Below are positions 41,941 through 53,201 of a stretch of DNA of 64,000 bases, one piece after another. The position numbers and the translations under genes were made by a program. Every line of letters starts with the position of its first letter. Within the stretch, counting starts at the first letter, position 1. The notes below the pieces were generated by a model, which saw nothing but the letters and a program-made list of their open reading frames with translations, was not told the origin of the DNA and ran no database searches. This DNA comes from Streptomyces actinomycinicus (GTDB lineage: Bacteria; Actinomycetota; Actinomycetes; Streptomycetales; Streptomycetaceae): contig NZ_JAERRK010000022.1 of NCBI RefSeq assembly GCF_016741775.1, forward strand, positions 105,447 to 169,446, given 5' to 3'.

Positions 41941-43024
41941 GCGCGTTGTCCGCCGCGATCAGGCGGGCCACCCGCTGGGCGTCCTCCAGCGCCCAGGCGC
42001 CCTCGGCGACCCAGTCGCCCAGGACCCGGCCCAGGGCCTCGCGGAAGAGGCGGGCGCCGACGACGTGCAGTTCGGGCAGGCCGTGGGCGCCGCTGGAGAA
42101 GAGGATCTTGCCGAAGGGGGCCAGCTCCAGGATCTCCGCGAGGACCGTGGCCGCCCGGGCGCCGGTGCGGATGAGCGCGGCGCCCGAGTCGGCGTAGACG
42201 TGCGGGAAGACACCGGCCAGGTGGGCGGTGTGGCGGTGGTACGGGTAGCTGTGCAGCAGGACCAGGTCGGTGCCCAGGCCGGCGGTGGCCCGGACGAAGT
42301 CCGTGAGCAGCACCGGGTCGGTGCGGTCGATGCGGGAGCCGGGTTCGCCCAGGCCGGCGTGGAGTTGCAGGGGCAGTCCGGACGCGACCGCGATCCACAG
42401 CAGATGGCGGAGCAGCACGGGGTCGGTGAGCGCGCCCCCGACCCGCCGCCCGGCCAGCCACCGGCCCGCCGCGCCCCGCACCTCCCCCGGCCCGGGCGGT
42501 TCCGGTGCCAGGGCGAGGCCGTGTCTGAGGCCCGCGACAGAGGTGAAGGCGACCGCGTTGCCGGCGGCGCCGTGCACCGATTCGGCGAGGTTGGCGAGGA
42601 ACGACTCGACCGTGCCGGAGGTGTCGGCGACCTGCTCCGCGAGCAGTTCCAGGCGGACGATCTCATGGGCGCGGGCGGCGCCGGCGGAGGCCAGTTCGGC
42701 GGGGCCGGTGAGGTCGCCGGGCAGTCCGGTGTCGACCAGGTACGTGGTGATGCCGCTGCCGCGCAGCAGCCTGCGGCCCGCCTCCAGGACGCCCAGTTCG
42801 CGGCGCCGGGCGAGATACCGGGCCGGCGGGCAGTGCGGTTCGAGGCCGAGCAGGGGCGGGCACCAGCGGCGCACGGCGAAGCCGGTCTGGGTGTCGAAGA
42901 GGGTGGTGCCCGGCGCGGGGGGTCCCTCGGTGCGGGCCAGCTGGGCCTCGAAGGTGCCGAGGCCCAGCTCGGTGCGCAGTACGCCGTGGCAGTACTGGTC
43001 CACGAGGGACGGCGTTTCGATCAT
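41903..43024 (-). CDS. Amidohydrolase-family protein (FluG N-terminal-like)
   Basis: 373 residues. The TIM-barrel amidohydrolase 2 pattern is seen in LVDQYCHGVL near the start, LPLQLHAGLGEP, LVLLHSYPYHRHTAHLAGVF, VYADSG and FGKILFSSGAHGLPEL. This arrangement matches the amidohydrolase half of FluG-type proteins. Metal ligands appear to be His residues in these strands. Substrate unknown. It lies 44 nt upstream of the nucleotidyltransferase gene and probably shares its transcript. Confidence 0.82.
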   Translation of the reverse strand: MIETPSLVDQYCHGVLRTELGLGTFEAQLARTEGPPAPGTTLFDTQTGFAVRRWCPPLLGLEPHCPPARYLARRRELGVLEAGRRLLRGSGITTYLVDTGLPGDLTGPAELASAGAARAHEIVRLELLAEQVADTSGTVESFLANLAESVHGAAGNAVAFTSVAGLRHGLALAPEPPGPGEVRGAAGRWLAGRRVGGALTDPVLLRHLLWIAVASGLPLQLHAGLGEPGSRIDRTDPVLLTDFVRATAGLGTDLVLLHSYPYHRHTAHLAGVFPHVYADSGAALIRTGARAATVLAEILELAPFGKILFSSGAHGLPELHVVGARLFREALGRVLGDWVAEGAWALEDAQRVARLIAADNARRVYGLKDGCTG

Positions 43025-43196
43025 TCCGGCTCCCCGCGTGCGCGCTGGCTTCGACCGGCCTAACGGGTGAACGGGGTCCGAGGTCGCGGTCGAGCACGGT
43101 ACTGCGGGTTCTTCGGCGGTTCTCCGGCGGTTCTCCGGCGGGTCGGGACCGTGCGGAGTCGACCGCGCGGCTCGCCGCGCCGGTTCGGGGCGTTGG

Positions 43197-43517
43197 TCAG
43201 CCGCCTACCTGGATGCCGGCCATCCGCTTCCACTCGTACGAACCCGTCGTCACCTTCGCCGCGAACTCGCCGTCGAAGGACTCGTGGAGCGTGATGCCGG
43301 ACTTGGCCACCGCCTGCTCGGCGATGGCGTACGTGGGGGCCACCAGGTCCCCCCAGCCGCCGTCCTCGCCGACGAGGACGATGCGGGCGCCGCGCTGGCC
43401 GATGTAGGCCACCTGGCCCTCGGCGCCGCCGTGTGCCTTGGAGAAGGCGTCGATCTCCCGGGCGAGCTTGGCCGCCTTGCGCTCGGCCCTCGCGTCAACC
43501 TGCTGCGTGTCTGCCAT
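43197..43517 (-). CDS. Small conserved unknown protein
   Basis: 106 residues, not recognised. The N-terminus is helical and basic (ARAERKAAKLAREIDAFSKA); the rest has short beta strands (GARIVLVGEDGGWGDLVAPT, GSYEWKRMAG). There is no signal peptide or membrane segment. Its clean codon bias and separate position support a real gene. Confidence 0.75.
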   Translation of the reverse strand: MADTQQVDARAERKAAKLAREIDAFSKAHGGAEGQVAYIGQRGARIVLVGEDGGWGDLVAPTYAIAEQAVAKSGITLHESFDGEFAAKVTTGSYEWKRMAGIQVGG

Positions 43518-43607
43518 GGTCAGGATGCTACCGACGGGTAGATCAAACGGCGACGGGCGGGGTGCGTGGCCTTGACCACGCTCCCCGGGAGCCCCGCCGG
43601 TCAGGCC

Positions 43608-44594
43608 CTAGCGGAGGAAGGGGTCCACCGCCACCGCGACGAACAGCAGCGAGACGTAGGTGATCGACCAGTGGAACAGGCGCATCTCCTTCAGCTTCGC
43701 GCCCGTCACCTCGGCCTTCGCCCGGTTCTGCAGGGCGTGCGCCTCCCACAGCCACCAGCCGCCCGCCACCAGGGCGACCAGCGTGTAGAACCAGCCCGTG
43801 TAGCCGAGCGGGGTGAGCAGGAGCGAGACGGCGACCATCACCCAGCTGTAGAGGACGATCTGCTTGGCGACCACCTTGTTGGAGGCGACGACCGGCAGCA
43901 TCGGCACGCCCACGCGCGCGTAGTCGTCCTTCACCTTCATGGACAGCGGCCAGTAGTGCGGCGGCGTCCAGAAGAACATCACGAGGAAGAGGATGACCGG
44001 CGCCCACGACATGGAGTTGGTGACGGACGACCAGCCGATCAGCACCGGCATGCAGCCCGCGATGCCGCCCCACACGATGTTCTGCGACGTACGCCGCTTG
44101 AGGAGCATCGTGTAGACGACGACGTAGAAGAGGAGCGCCCCGAGGGAGAGCCAGGCGCTCAGCCAGTTCACGGCGAGCCCGAACAGCAGCGTCGAGACGA
44201 CGGCGAGGGTGATGCCGAAGGCCAGGCACTCGCGCGGGCTGACCATGCCGGTGACCAGCGGGCGCTGCGAGGTGCGGTCCATCAGGGCGTCGATGTCCCG
44301 GTCGATGTACATGTTCAGCGCGTTGGCGCCGCCGGCCGAGAGGTAGCCGCCGATGCAGGTGAGCAGGACCAGCCCGAGGTCGGGCACACCCTGCTGCGCC
44401 AGGAACATCACCGGAACGGTGGTGATGAGCAGCAGCTCGATGATCCGCGGCTTGGTCAGCGCCACGAACGCCTTGGCACGGGCCCCGAACGGCCGATGAG
44501 CCGGGCCCTGGCTCGCACCACCGAGGGCGGCACCCTCCCCCAGAGCCTTAAGGGCCTGGGAGGTGGCCCCAGGACGGGATTCGACGGCCGTCAC
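43608..44594 (-). CDS. ctaB: Protohaem IX farnesyltransferase (haem O synthase)
   Basis: 328 residues from GTG 44594 (AGGGG upstream; MTAVESRPGA). It attaches a farnesyl group to haem B. UbiA-family motifs are NMYIDRDIDALMDRT and the later DDYARVGVPMLPVV, with about eight membrane segments starting LTKPRIIELLLITTVPVMFL. Residues about 10-24 are encoded by a palindromic repeat (44531-44566). It works before CtaA (40088). It is divergent from tkt, the usual Streptomyces order. Confidence 0.95.
   Translation of the reverse strand: MTAVESRPGATSQALKALGEGAALGGASQGPAHRPFGARAKAFVALTKPRIIELLLITTVPVMFLAQQGVPDLGLVLLTCIGGYLSAGGANALNMYIDRDIDALMDRTSQRPLVTGMVSPRECLAFGITLAVVSTLLFGLAVNWLSAWLSLGALLFYVVVYTMLLKRRTSQNIVWGGIAGCMPVLIGWSSVTNSMSWAPVILFLVMFFWTPPHYWPLSMKVKDDYARVGVPMLPVVASNKVVAKQIVLYSWVMVAVSLLLTPLGYTGWFYTLVALVAGGWWLWEAHALQNRAKAEVTGAKLKEMRLFHWSITYVSLLFVAVAVDPFLR
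44531..44566. repeat. Imperfect palindrome inside the 5' end of ctaB
   Basis: CCTCCCCCAGAGCCTTAAGG runs into GCCTGGGAGG, giving a near-palindrome centred on TTAA. Similar AAGGGCCTGGGAGG elements are dispersed in Streptomyces (background knowledge). It is translated as SQALKALGEGA. Confidence 0.65.
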
Positions 44595-44987
44595 GCACAC
44601 CCCTGACAGAGACATCCCAGCAAGCCCCCGTGTGAAACACCGGTAAAGGCTCGCGCGTACCACGCCACTTTAGACGTTGCCCATACCCCGGCCTTCGCGG
44701 GGGTGGGCTCGTGTTGACGGGGGTCTCCCAGGGGGTCGCTCATCGGTCGCACGAGGGCTCGATTGAGCAGTCAGATGAGCGGCTCCGTATTCATGTGCCA
44801 AATGCCGTCTCGGCCAGTCGGGAGGCGGATCGGAGCGAGTCCCGGCAGTCTGGAAACACTCGAAAAAACGCACATCCTTACGGGGGTAGGCTCGACAGCG
44901 GCCGGTGGGCAGAAGCACGCCGGCGGCCGGGTGGGCGCATGCCCCGACGACCGGCGACCGACATGTGGAGAGGAGCCCTGACCCAGG
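44595..44987. promoter_or_regulatory. Divergent ctaB/tkt promoter region
   Basis: 393 bp without a gene. GGGGGTGGGCTCG (44699-44711) and GGGGGTAGGCTCG (44882-44894) are near-identical direct repeats. The second contains TAGGCT (44887-44892), a good -10 for tkt, giving a leader of about 90 nt. TAAAGT on the minus strand near 44670 could be the ctaB -10. GAGAGGAG lies before the tkt start. Confidence 0.45.
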
Positions 44988-47075
<2,088 letters not shown>

Positions 47076-47108
47076 CGCTCACATACGACACGTAGGAGAT
47101 GTAATTCC

Positions 47109-48227
47109 ATGACAGACGCACTCAAGCGCCTCTCCGAGGAAGGCGTCGCGATCTGGCTGGACGACCTGTCGCGCAAGCGGATCACGTCCGGCAACCTCGC
47201 CGAGCTGATCGACCAGCAGCACGTCGTAGGCGTCACCACGAACCCGACGATCTTCCAGAAGGCGATCTCCCAGGGCGACGGCTACGACCAGCAGCTGTCG
47301 GACCTCGCCGCCCGCAAGGTCACCGTCGAAGAGGCCATCCGCATGATCACCACGGCGGACGTCCGCGACGCCGCCGACATCCTGCGCCCGGTCTTCGACG
47401 CCACCGACGGCAAGGACGGCCGGGTCTCCATCGAGGTCGACCCGCGCCTCGCGCACAACGAGAAGGCGACCGTCGCCGAGGCCAAGCAGCTCGCCTGGCT
47501 CGTCGACCGCCCGAACACCCTGATCAAGATTCCGGCCACCCGGGCGGGCCTGCCGGCGATCGCGTCGACGATCGGCCACGGCATCAGCGTCAACGTCACC
47601 CTGATCTTCTCCCTGGAGCGGTACCGGGCCGTCATGGACGCCTACCTCTCCGGCCTGGAGAAGGCCAAGGAGCGCGGCCTGGACCTCTCGCTGATCCACT
47701 CCGTGGCGTCCTTCTTCGTGTCCCGCGTGGACACCGAGATCGACAAGCGCCTGGACGGCATCGGCACCGACGAGGCCAAGGCCCTGCGCGGCAAGGCCGC
47801 CGTCGCCAACGCGCGCCTCGCCTACCAGGCGTACGAGGAGGTCTTCTCCTCGGACCGCTGGAGCGCGCTGGAGAACGCGGGCGCCAACAAGCAGCGTCCG
47901 CTGTGGGCGTCGACCGGCGTGAAGGACCCGGCGTACCCGGACACCCTGTACGTCACCGAGCTGGTCGCGCCGAACACGGTCAACACCATGCCGGAGGCCA
48001 CGCTGGAGGCCACCGACGACCACGGCGAGATCACCGGCGACACCGTCTCCGGCACCTACGAGCAGGCGCGTGCCGACCTGGACGCGCTGGAGAAGCTCGG
48101 CATCTCGTACGACGACGTGGTGCAGGTGCTGGAGGACGAGGGCGTCGAGAAGTTCGAGGCGTCCTGGAACGACCTGCTGAAGTCCACCCAGGCGGAGCTC
48201 GAGCGCCTCGCCCCTTCGGAGGGCTGA
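47109..48227 (+). CDS. tal: Transaldolase
   Basis: 372 residues, the actinobacterial length. The Schiff-base Lys is K140 in NTLIKIPATRAG; VVGVTTNPTIFQKAIS is the N-terminal strand motif. It transfers three-carbon units in the pentose phosphate pathway. It follows tkt by 33 nt and precedes zwf by one base. Confidence 0.96.
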   Translation: MTDALKRLSEEGVAIWLDDLSRKRITSGNLAELIDQQHVVGVTTNPTIFQKAISQGDGYDQQLSDLAARKVTVEEAIRMITTADVRDAADILRPVFDATDGKDGRVSIEVDPRLAHNEKATVAEAKQLAWLVDRPNTLIKIPATRAGLPAIASTIGHGISVNVTLIFSLERYRAVMDAYLSGLEKAKERGLDLSLIHSVASFFVSRVDTEIDKRLDGIGTDEAKALRGKAAVANARLAYQAYEEVFSSDRWSALENAGANKQRPLWASTGVKDPAYPDTLYVTELVAPNTVNTMPEATLEATDDHGEITGDTVSGTYEQARADLDALEKLGISYDDVVQVLEDEGVEKFEASWNDLLKSTQAELERLAPSEG

Positions 48228-48228
48228 G

Positions 48229-49767
48229 TTGTCACCCGTTTCCGGTTCCGGAGCGAACCCGCTTCGTGACCCGGCCGACCGACGGCTCCCGCGTATCGCG
48301 GGGCCGTCGGGCCTGGTCATCTTCGGCGTCACGGGCGACCTGTCGCGCAAGAAGCTGATGCCCGCGGTGTACGACCTCGCCAACCGGGGTCTGCTGCCGC
48401 CGGGCTTCTCCCTGGTGGGCTTCGCCCGCCGTGACTGGGAGCACGAGGACTTCGCCGAGGTCGTGCACGACGCGGTGAAGGAACACTCCCGCACGCCGTT
48501 CCGTGAGGAGGTCTGGCAGCAGCTCATCCAGGGGATGCGCTTCGTGCAGGGCACCTTCGACGACGACGATGCCTTCGAGCGGCTGCGCGCCACCATCGAG
48601 GAGCTGGACAAGGCACAGGGCACGGGCGGCAACTTCGCCTTCTACCTGTCGGTGCCGCCGCGCTCCTTCCCGGTGGTCATCCAGCAGCTGAAGAAGCACG
48701 GACTGGCCGACCAGACGGGCGGTTCCTGGCGGCGCGCGGTCATCGAGAAGCCGTTCGGCCACGACCTGGAGTCGGCCGAGGAGCTGAACAAGGTCGTGCA
48801 CGAGGTGTTCGAGCCGGACCAGGTGTTCCGGATCGACCACTACCTCGGCAAGGAGACCGTCCAGAACATCCTGGCGCTGCGCTTCGCCAACACGATGTTC
48901 GAGCCGATCTGGAACCGGTCCTTCGTGGACCACGTGCAGATCACCATGGCCGAGGACATCGGCATCGGCGGCCGGGCCGGCTACTACGACGGCATCGGCG
49001 CCGCCCGGGACGTCATCCAGAACCACCTGCTCCAGCTGATGGCCCTGACCGCCATGGAGGAGCCCGCCTCCTTCGGCGCGGACGCGCTGGCCGCCGAGAA
49101 GGAGAAGGTGCTCGGCGCGGTACGGCTGCCCAGGGACCTGGGCCGCAGCACCGTGCGCGGTCAGTACGCGGCGGGCTGGCAGGGCGGTCAGAAGGTCATC
49201 GGCTACCTCGAAGAGGAGGGCATCGACCCGAAGTCGAAGACCGACACCTACGCCGCGATCAAGCTGGAGGTCGACAACCGCCGCTGGGCGGGCGTCCCCT
49301 TCTACCTGCGCACCGGCAAGCGCCTCGGCCGCCGGGTCACGGAGATCGCGGTCGTCTTCCAGCGGGCCCCGCACTCCCCCTTCGACCACACGGCGACGGA
49401 GGAGCTGGGCCAGAACGCGATCGTCATCCGGGTCCAGCCGGACGAGGGCATCACGGTCCGCTTCGGCTCCAAGGTGCCGGGCACCTCGATGGAGATCCGG
49501 GACGTCTCCATGGACTTCGCCTACGGCGAGTCGTTCACGGAGTCCAGCCCGGAGGCGTACGAGCGCCTGATCCTGGACGTGCTGCTCGGCGACGCCAACC
49601 TCTTCCCGCGCACGGAGGAGGTCGAACTGTCCTGGAAGATCCTCGACCCGATCGAGACGTACTGGGACAAGCACGGCAAGCCGGCGCAGTACCAGTCGGG
49701 CACCTGGGGCCCCGCCGAGGCGGACGAGATGCTCGCACGAGACGGACGGAGCTGGCGCCGCCCATGA
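48229..49767 (+). CDS. zwf: Glucose-6-phosphate 1-dehydrogenase
   Basis: 512 residues from TTG 48229, one base after the tal stop. The coenzyme motif is GVTGDLS (33-39), and the active-site motif is RIDHYLGKE (201-209). It makes NADPH and 6-phosphogluconolactone. It overlaps opcA, whose product is its allosteric partner. Confidence 0.96.
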   Translation: MSPVSGSGANPLRDPADRRLPRIAGPSGLVIFGVTGDLSRKKLMPAVYDLANRGLLPPGFSLVGFARRDWEHEDFAEVVHDAVKEHSRTPFREEVWQQLIQGMRFVQGTFDDDDAFERLRATIEELDKAQGTGGNFAFYLSVPPRSFPVVIQQLKKHGLADQTGGSWRRAVIEKPFGHDLESAEELNKVVHEVFEPDQVFRIDHYLGKETVQNILALRFANTMFEPIWNRSFVDHVQITMAEDIGIGGRAGYYDGIGAARDVIQNHLLQLMALTAMEEPASFGADALAAEKEKVLGAVRLPRDLGRSTVRGQYAAGWQGGQKVIGYLEEEGIDPKSKTDTYAAIKLEVDNRRWAGVPFYLRTGKRLGRRVTEIAVVFQRAPHSPFDHTATEELGQNAIVIRVQPDEGITVRFGSKVPGTSMEIRDVSMDFAYGESFTESSPEAYERLILDVLLGDANLFPRTEEVELSWKILDPIETYWDKHGKPAQYQSGTWGPAEADEMLARDGRSWRRP

Positions 49768-50855
49768 AGATAGACCTGACCGGCACCACCGCCGGAGAGA
49801 TCAACAAGGCGCTCGTCCGGGGCCGCCGCGCCATCGGCACACCCGCTGTGGGCATGGTCCTGACCCTCGTCATCGTGACCGACGAGGAGAACGCCTACGA
49901 CTCCCTGAAGGCGGCCAACGACGCGTCGCGCGAGCACCCCTCGCGCACGCTGGTGGTCATCAAGCGGGTCTCCCGCAACGCCCGCGACCGCACGACCTCG
50001 CGTCTCGACGCCGAGGTCCGGGTGGGCGCGGACGCGGGCACCGGCGAGACGGTCGTGCTGCGGCTGTACGGCGAGGTCGCCGACCACGCCGACTCGGTGG
50101 TCCTGCCGCTGCTGCTGCCGGACGCCCCGGTGGTCGTGTGGTGGCCGGTGAACGCCCCGGTGGACCCGGCGAAGGACCCGCTGGGCGCGCTCGCCCAGCG
50201 CCGGGTCACCGACACCTACGCGGCCGAGCAGCCGGTGCGGGAGCTGTCGGCCCGCGCCGAGGCCTACACGCCCGGCGACACCGACCTGTCCTGGACCCGG
50301 ATCACGCCGTGGCGCTCGATGCTGGCGGCGGCCCTGGACCAGGTCACCTGTGAGGTCACGGGTGTCGAGGTGGAGGGTGAGGAGTTCAACCCGAGCTGCG
50401 AGCTGCTGGCGATGTGGCTGGCGGACCGGCTGGACGTGACGGTGAAGCGGTCCCTGTCGCCGGGGCCCGGTCTGACGGCGGTCCGCATGGCCACCAGTGA
50501 GGGCCCGATCGTGCTGGACCGGGCCGACGGCTCGCTGGCCACGCTGTCCATCGAGGGCCAGCCGGCCCGCGCGGTGGCGCTGAAGCGGCGGGACACCGCC
50601 GAGCTGATCGCGGAGGAGCTGCGCCGGCTGGACCCGGACGACACCTACGCGTCGGCGCTGCGCTACGGCGTGGAGCGGCTGGACACGGTTCCGGAGCAGC
50701 AGCCGGCGGCCGGCGAGCCCGTCGCCCACGAGCCCGTCGCCCACGAGCCGGTCGCCGAGCCGGAGCCGGTCGAGGAGGCCGTCAAGGCGCCCGCGAAGAA
50801 GGCGGCCGCCAAGACCGCGAAGAAGGCACCGGCGAGGAAGGCGGCGGCGAAGTGA
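49764..50855 (+). CDS. opcA: OpcA, glucose-6-phosphate dehydrogenase assembly protein
   Basis: 363 residues; 4-nt overlap with zwf. MKIDLTGTTAGEINKALVRG, VVWWPVNAPVDPAKDPLGAL and DLSWTRITPWRSMLAAALDQ are family signatures. OpcA is needed for full activity of Zwf. The C-terminal 60 residues add an acidic HEPVA repeat segment, then a basic histone-like tail (KKAAAKTAKKAPARKAAAK), which is outside the family core. Confidence 0.94.
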   Translation: MKIDLTGTTAGEINKALVRGRRAIGTPAVGMVLTLVIVTDEENAYDSLKAANDASREHPSRTLVVIKRVSRNARDRTTSRLDAEVRVGADAGTGETVVLRLYGEVADHADSVVLPLLLPDAPVVVWWPVNAPVDPAKDPLGALAQRRVTDTYAAEQPVRELSARAEAYTPGDTDLSWTRITPWRSMLAAALDQVTCEVTGVEVEGEEFNPSCELLAMWLADRLDVTVKRSLSPGPGLTAVRMATSEGPIVLDRADGSLATLSIEGQPARAVALKRRDTAELIAEELRRLDPDDTYASALRYGVERLDTVPEQQPAAGEPVAHEPVAHEPVAEPEPVEEAVKAPAKKAAAKTAKKAPARKAAAK

Positions 50856-51634
50856 GCACTCCGCAGCTGGTCGTCCACCGTGACAAGGAGCTGATGGCGC
50901 AGGCCGCCGCGGCCCGTCTGATCACGAAGATCGTGGACGCGCAGGCCTCCCGGGGCACCGCGTCCGTGGTCCTCACGGGCGGCCGCAACGGCAACGGGCT
51001 GCTGGCCGCGCTGGCGGCGGCGCCGGCCCGGGACGCCGTCGACTGGACGCGCCTGGAGCTGTGGTGGGGCGACGAGCGCTACCTGCCCGAGGGCGACCCC
51101 GAGCGCAATGTCACGCAGGCCCGTGCGGCCCTGCTGGACTCGGTGCCGCTGGACCCGGAGCGCGTGCACGCCATGCCCGCCTCCGACGGCCCGTACGGCA
51201 AGGACGTCGAGGCCGCGGCGGAGGCGTACGCGGCGGAACTGGCGAAGGCAGCCGGACCGGAGAACCACGGTTCGGTGCCCACCTTCGACGTCCTGATGCT
51301 GGGCGTCGGCCCGGACACCCACGTGGCCTCGCTCTTCCCGGAGCTGCCGGCCGTGCGGGAGACCGAGCGCACGGTGGTCGGGGTGCACGGCGCGCCCAAG
51401 CCCCCGCCGACCCGGATCTCCCTGACGCTTCCGGCGATCCGCGCGGCGCGCGAGGTGTGGCTCCTGGCGGCCGGCGAGGACAAGGCGGAGGCCGCGGCCA
51501 TCGCCCTGTCGGGCGCGGGCGAGATCCAGGCGCCGGCAGCGGGGGCGTACGGCCGTTCGCGCACGCTGTGGCTGCTGGACGCCGCCGCGGCTTCGCAGTT
51601 GCCGCGGTCGCTGTATCCGCCGGCTTCGGCGTGA
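50852..51634 (+). CDS. pgl: 6-phosphogluconolactonase
   Basis: 260 residues from GTG 50852, overlapping opcA by 4 nt. VVLTGGRNGNGLLAALAA, LELWWGDERYLPEGDPERN and FDVLMLGVGPDTHVASLFP match the DevB-type enzyme. It hydrolyses the lactone made by Zwf. It is the last gene of the operon and is followed by a strong terminator. Confidence 0.95.
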   Translation: MSTPQLVVHRDKELMAQAAAARLITKIVDAQASRGTASVVLTGGRNGNGLLAALAAAPARDAVDWTRLELWWGDERYLPEGDPERNVTQARAALLDSVPLDPERVHAMPASDGPYGKDVEAAAEAYAAELAKAAGPENHGSVPTFDVLMLGVGPDTHVASLFPELPAVRETERTVVGVHGAPKPPPTRISLTLPAIRAAREVWLLAAGEDKAEAAAIALSGAGEIQAPAAGAYGRSRTLWLLDAAAASQLPRSLYPPASA

Positions 51635-51661
51635 ACCGCTGAACCGCTGAACCGCTGAGGA

Positions 51662-51695
51662 ACGAGGGCGGCAGGGAACTCCCTGCCGCCCTCGT
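51662..51695. terminator. Perfect 15-bp hairpin ending the pentose phosphate operon
   Basis: ACGAGGGCGGCAGGG (51662-51676) pairs with CCCTGCCGCCCTCGT (51681-51695) around AACT. It lies 28 nt after the pgl stop, beyond three GAACCGCT direct repeats that include the stop codon. Confidence 0.9.
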
Positions 51696-51817
51696 CGTAT
51701 GTGCTGATGCTGACTCCCCCTCAGCAAGTCCTCCACGACTTCCACGAAACATTCATACAACACTCAACTTTTGTGTAAGCTCTGGGCGCACTGATCGCAC
51801 CACTGAGGGGGGACCTC

Positions 51818-52309
51818 ATGCGTATACGCTTCGCGCTGGCCGCGACCGCCGCCGCCGGGACGCTCGCCGTCGCCGCCGCTCCGGCCCAGGCCGCCGAGTA
51901 CTCCTCCGCCCTGAAAATCGCGGGCGTCCAGTACGACGCACCGGGGCGGGACTCGAACAACTGCCGTACGGGCAACAGCAAGAGCGAGTACCTGACGATC
52001 AAGAACTACTCGCGCACCGCGAAGGTGAACCTCAAGGGGTACGTCGTCGAGGACGCCACCGGCAACACGTTCACCTTCCGCTCGAACCACTACCTCGAGC
52101 CCGGTGACTACGTGAAGCTGCGCGGCGGCCACGGCACCGACTCGGACGCGAAGAACGTCGTCTACCGCCAGAACTGCAACTTCATCTGGAACAACGACAA
52201 GGACACCGTCTACCTGTACAAGCCGTCCGGCGCCCACGCGGACACCCACGCCTACAGCAAGTCGAAGAACGACCGCGACGGCAACGGCTACATCACCTTC
52301 CACGGCTGA
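51818..52309 (+). CDS. Secreted lamin-tail-domain protein
   Basis: 163 residues. A signal peptide (MRIRFALAATAAAGTLAVAA, cleavage near AQA) is followed by a lamin-tail (LTD) Ig-like domain, with SEYLTIKNYSRTAKVNLKGY, YLEPGDYVKLRGG and FIWNNDKDTVYLY. Such stand-alone LTD proteins are common in streptomycetes and their role is unknown. AGGGGGGACCTC precedes the start. Confidence 0.88.
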   Translation: MRIRFALAATAAAGTLAVAAAPAQAAEYSSALKIAGVQYDAPGRDSNNCRTGNSKSEYLTIKNYSRTAKVNLKGYVVEDATGNTFTFRSNHYLEPGDYVKLRGGHGTDSDAKNVVYRQNCNFIWNNDKDTVYLYKPSGAHADTHAYSKSKNDRDGNGYITFHG

Positions 52310-52327
52310 TCCGGCCCCGCCGCCGGC

Positions 52328-52380
52328 GCCCGGACGTCACGTCCGGGCCCGGCGGGCTCGGTCACTTGACCGAGCCCGCC
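52328..52380. terminator. Two hairpins between convergent genes, one inside the permease 3' end
   Basis: GCCCGGACG (52328-52336) pairs with CGTCCGGGC (52340-52348). GGCGGGCTCGGT (52351-52362) pairs with ACCGAGCCCGCC (52369-52380); this second hairpin includes the stop codon of the minus-strand permease gene. Confidence 0.75.
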
Positions 52381-53201
52381 ATCACCCCCTGCACGAAGTG
52401 CCGCTGGAAGGCGAAGAACACCGCCACCGGCACGATCAGGGACAGGAACGCGCCGGGTGCCAGGACGTCGATGTTGCTGCCGAACTGGCGGATCTGGGAC
52501 TGGAGCTGCACGGTCAGGGGCTGGGACGAGCTGTCGGCGAAGAGCAGGGCGACCAGCATGTCGTTCCAGACCCACAGGAACTGGAAGATGGCGAGCGAGG
52601 CGATCGCCGGGCGGCCGACGGGCAGGACCAGCCGGGTGAAGATGCGCCACTCGCTGCCGCCGTCCATCCGTGCCGCCTCCAGCATCTCCTTCGGTATCTC
52701 CGCGAAGTAGTTGCGCAGCAGGAAGACGGCGAAGGGCAGGCCGTAGGCCACGTGGAAGAGGACCACGCCCGGGATCGTGCCGAACAGGCCCAGCTGCCCG
52801 AAGAGTTTGGCCACCGGCAGCAGGCCGATCTGGACCGGCACCACCAGCAGGGCCACGACCAGGAGGAAGAGCGGCTCCCGCAGCGGGAAGTCCAGCCAGG
52901 CGAAGGCGTATCCGGCGAGGGCCGCGATGACGACGACGAGCGTGGTGGCCGGCACCGAGATCAGGACCGTGTTCCAGAAGGCCTGGGTCATGCCGGCGTT
53001 CTTCAGCAGCGCCGAGTAGTTGTCGAAGGACAGCTGGCCCGGGCCGGCCAGCGCCGTCCACCAGCCGCCCTTCGCCGAGTCCTGGGCGGAGCGCAGGGAG
53101 GAGAGGAACAGGCCCGCGAGCGGGGTCAGCCAGACGAGGCCGATCACCACGAGGAAGGCCTGCACCAGGCCGTTGCCGAGGCCGCGCCGGATCGCGTTCA
53201 T
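52362..53201 (-). CDS. ABC sugar permease, MalG type
   Basis: 279 residues from ATG 53201, overlapping the upstream permease by 4 nt. Six membrane segments are present, and the EAA loop is MLEAARMDGGSEWRIFTRLV. It pairs with the product at 53198 in a maltose-type importer. No ATPase is encoded locally. Confidence 0.93.
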   Translation of the reverse strand: MNAIRRGLGNGLVQAFLVVIGLVWLTPLAGLFLSSLRSAQDSAKGGWWTALAGPGQLSFDNYSALLKNAGMTQAFWNTVLISVPATTLVVVIAALAGYAFAWLDFPLREPLFLLVVALLVVPVQIGLLPVAKLFGQLGLFGTIPGVVLFHVAYGLPFAVFLLRNYFAEIPKEMLEAARMDGGSEWRIFTRLVLPVGRPAIASLAIFQFLWVWNDMLVALLFADSSSQPLTVQLQSQIRQFGSNIDVLAPGAFLSLIVPVAVFFAFQRHFVQGVMAGSVK

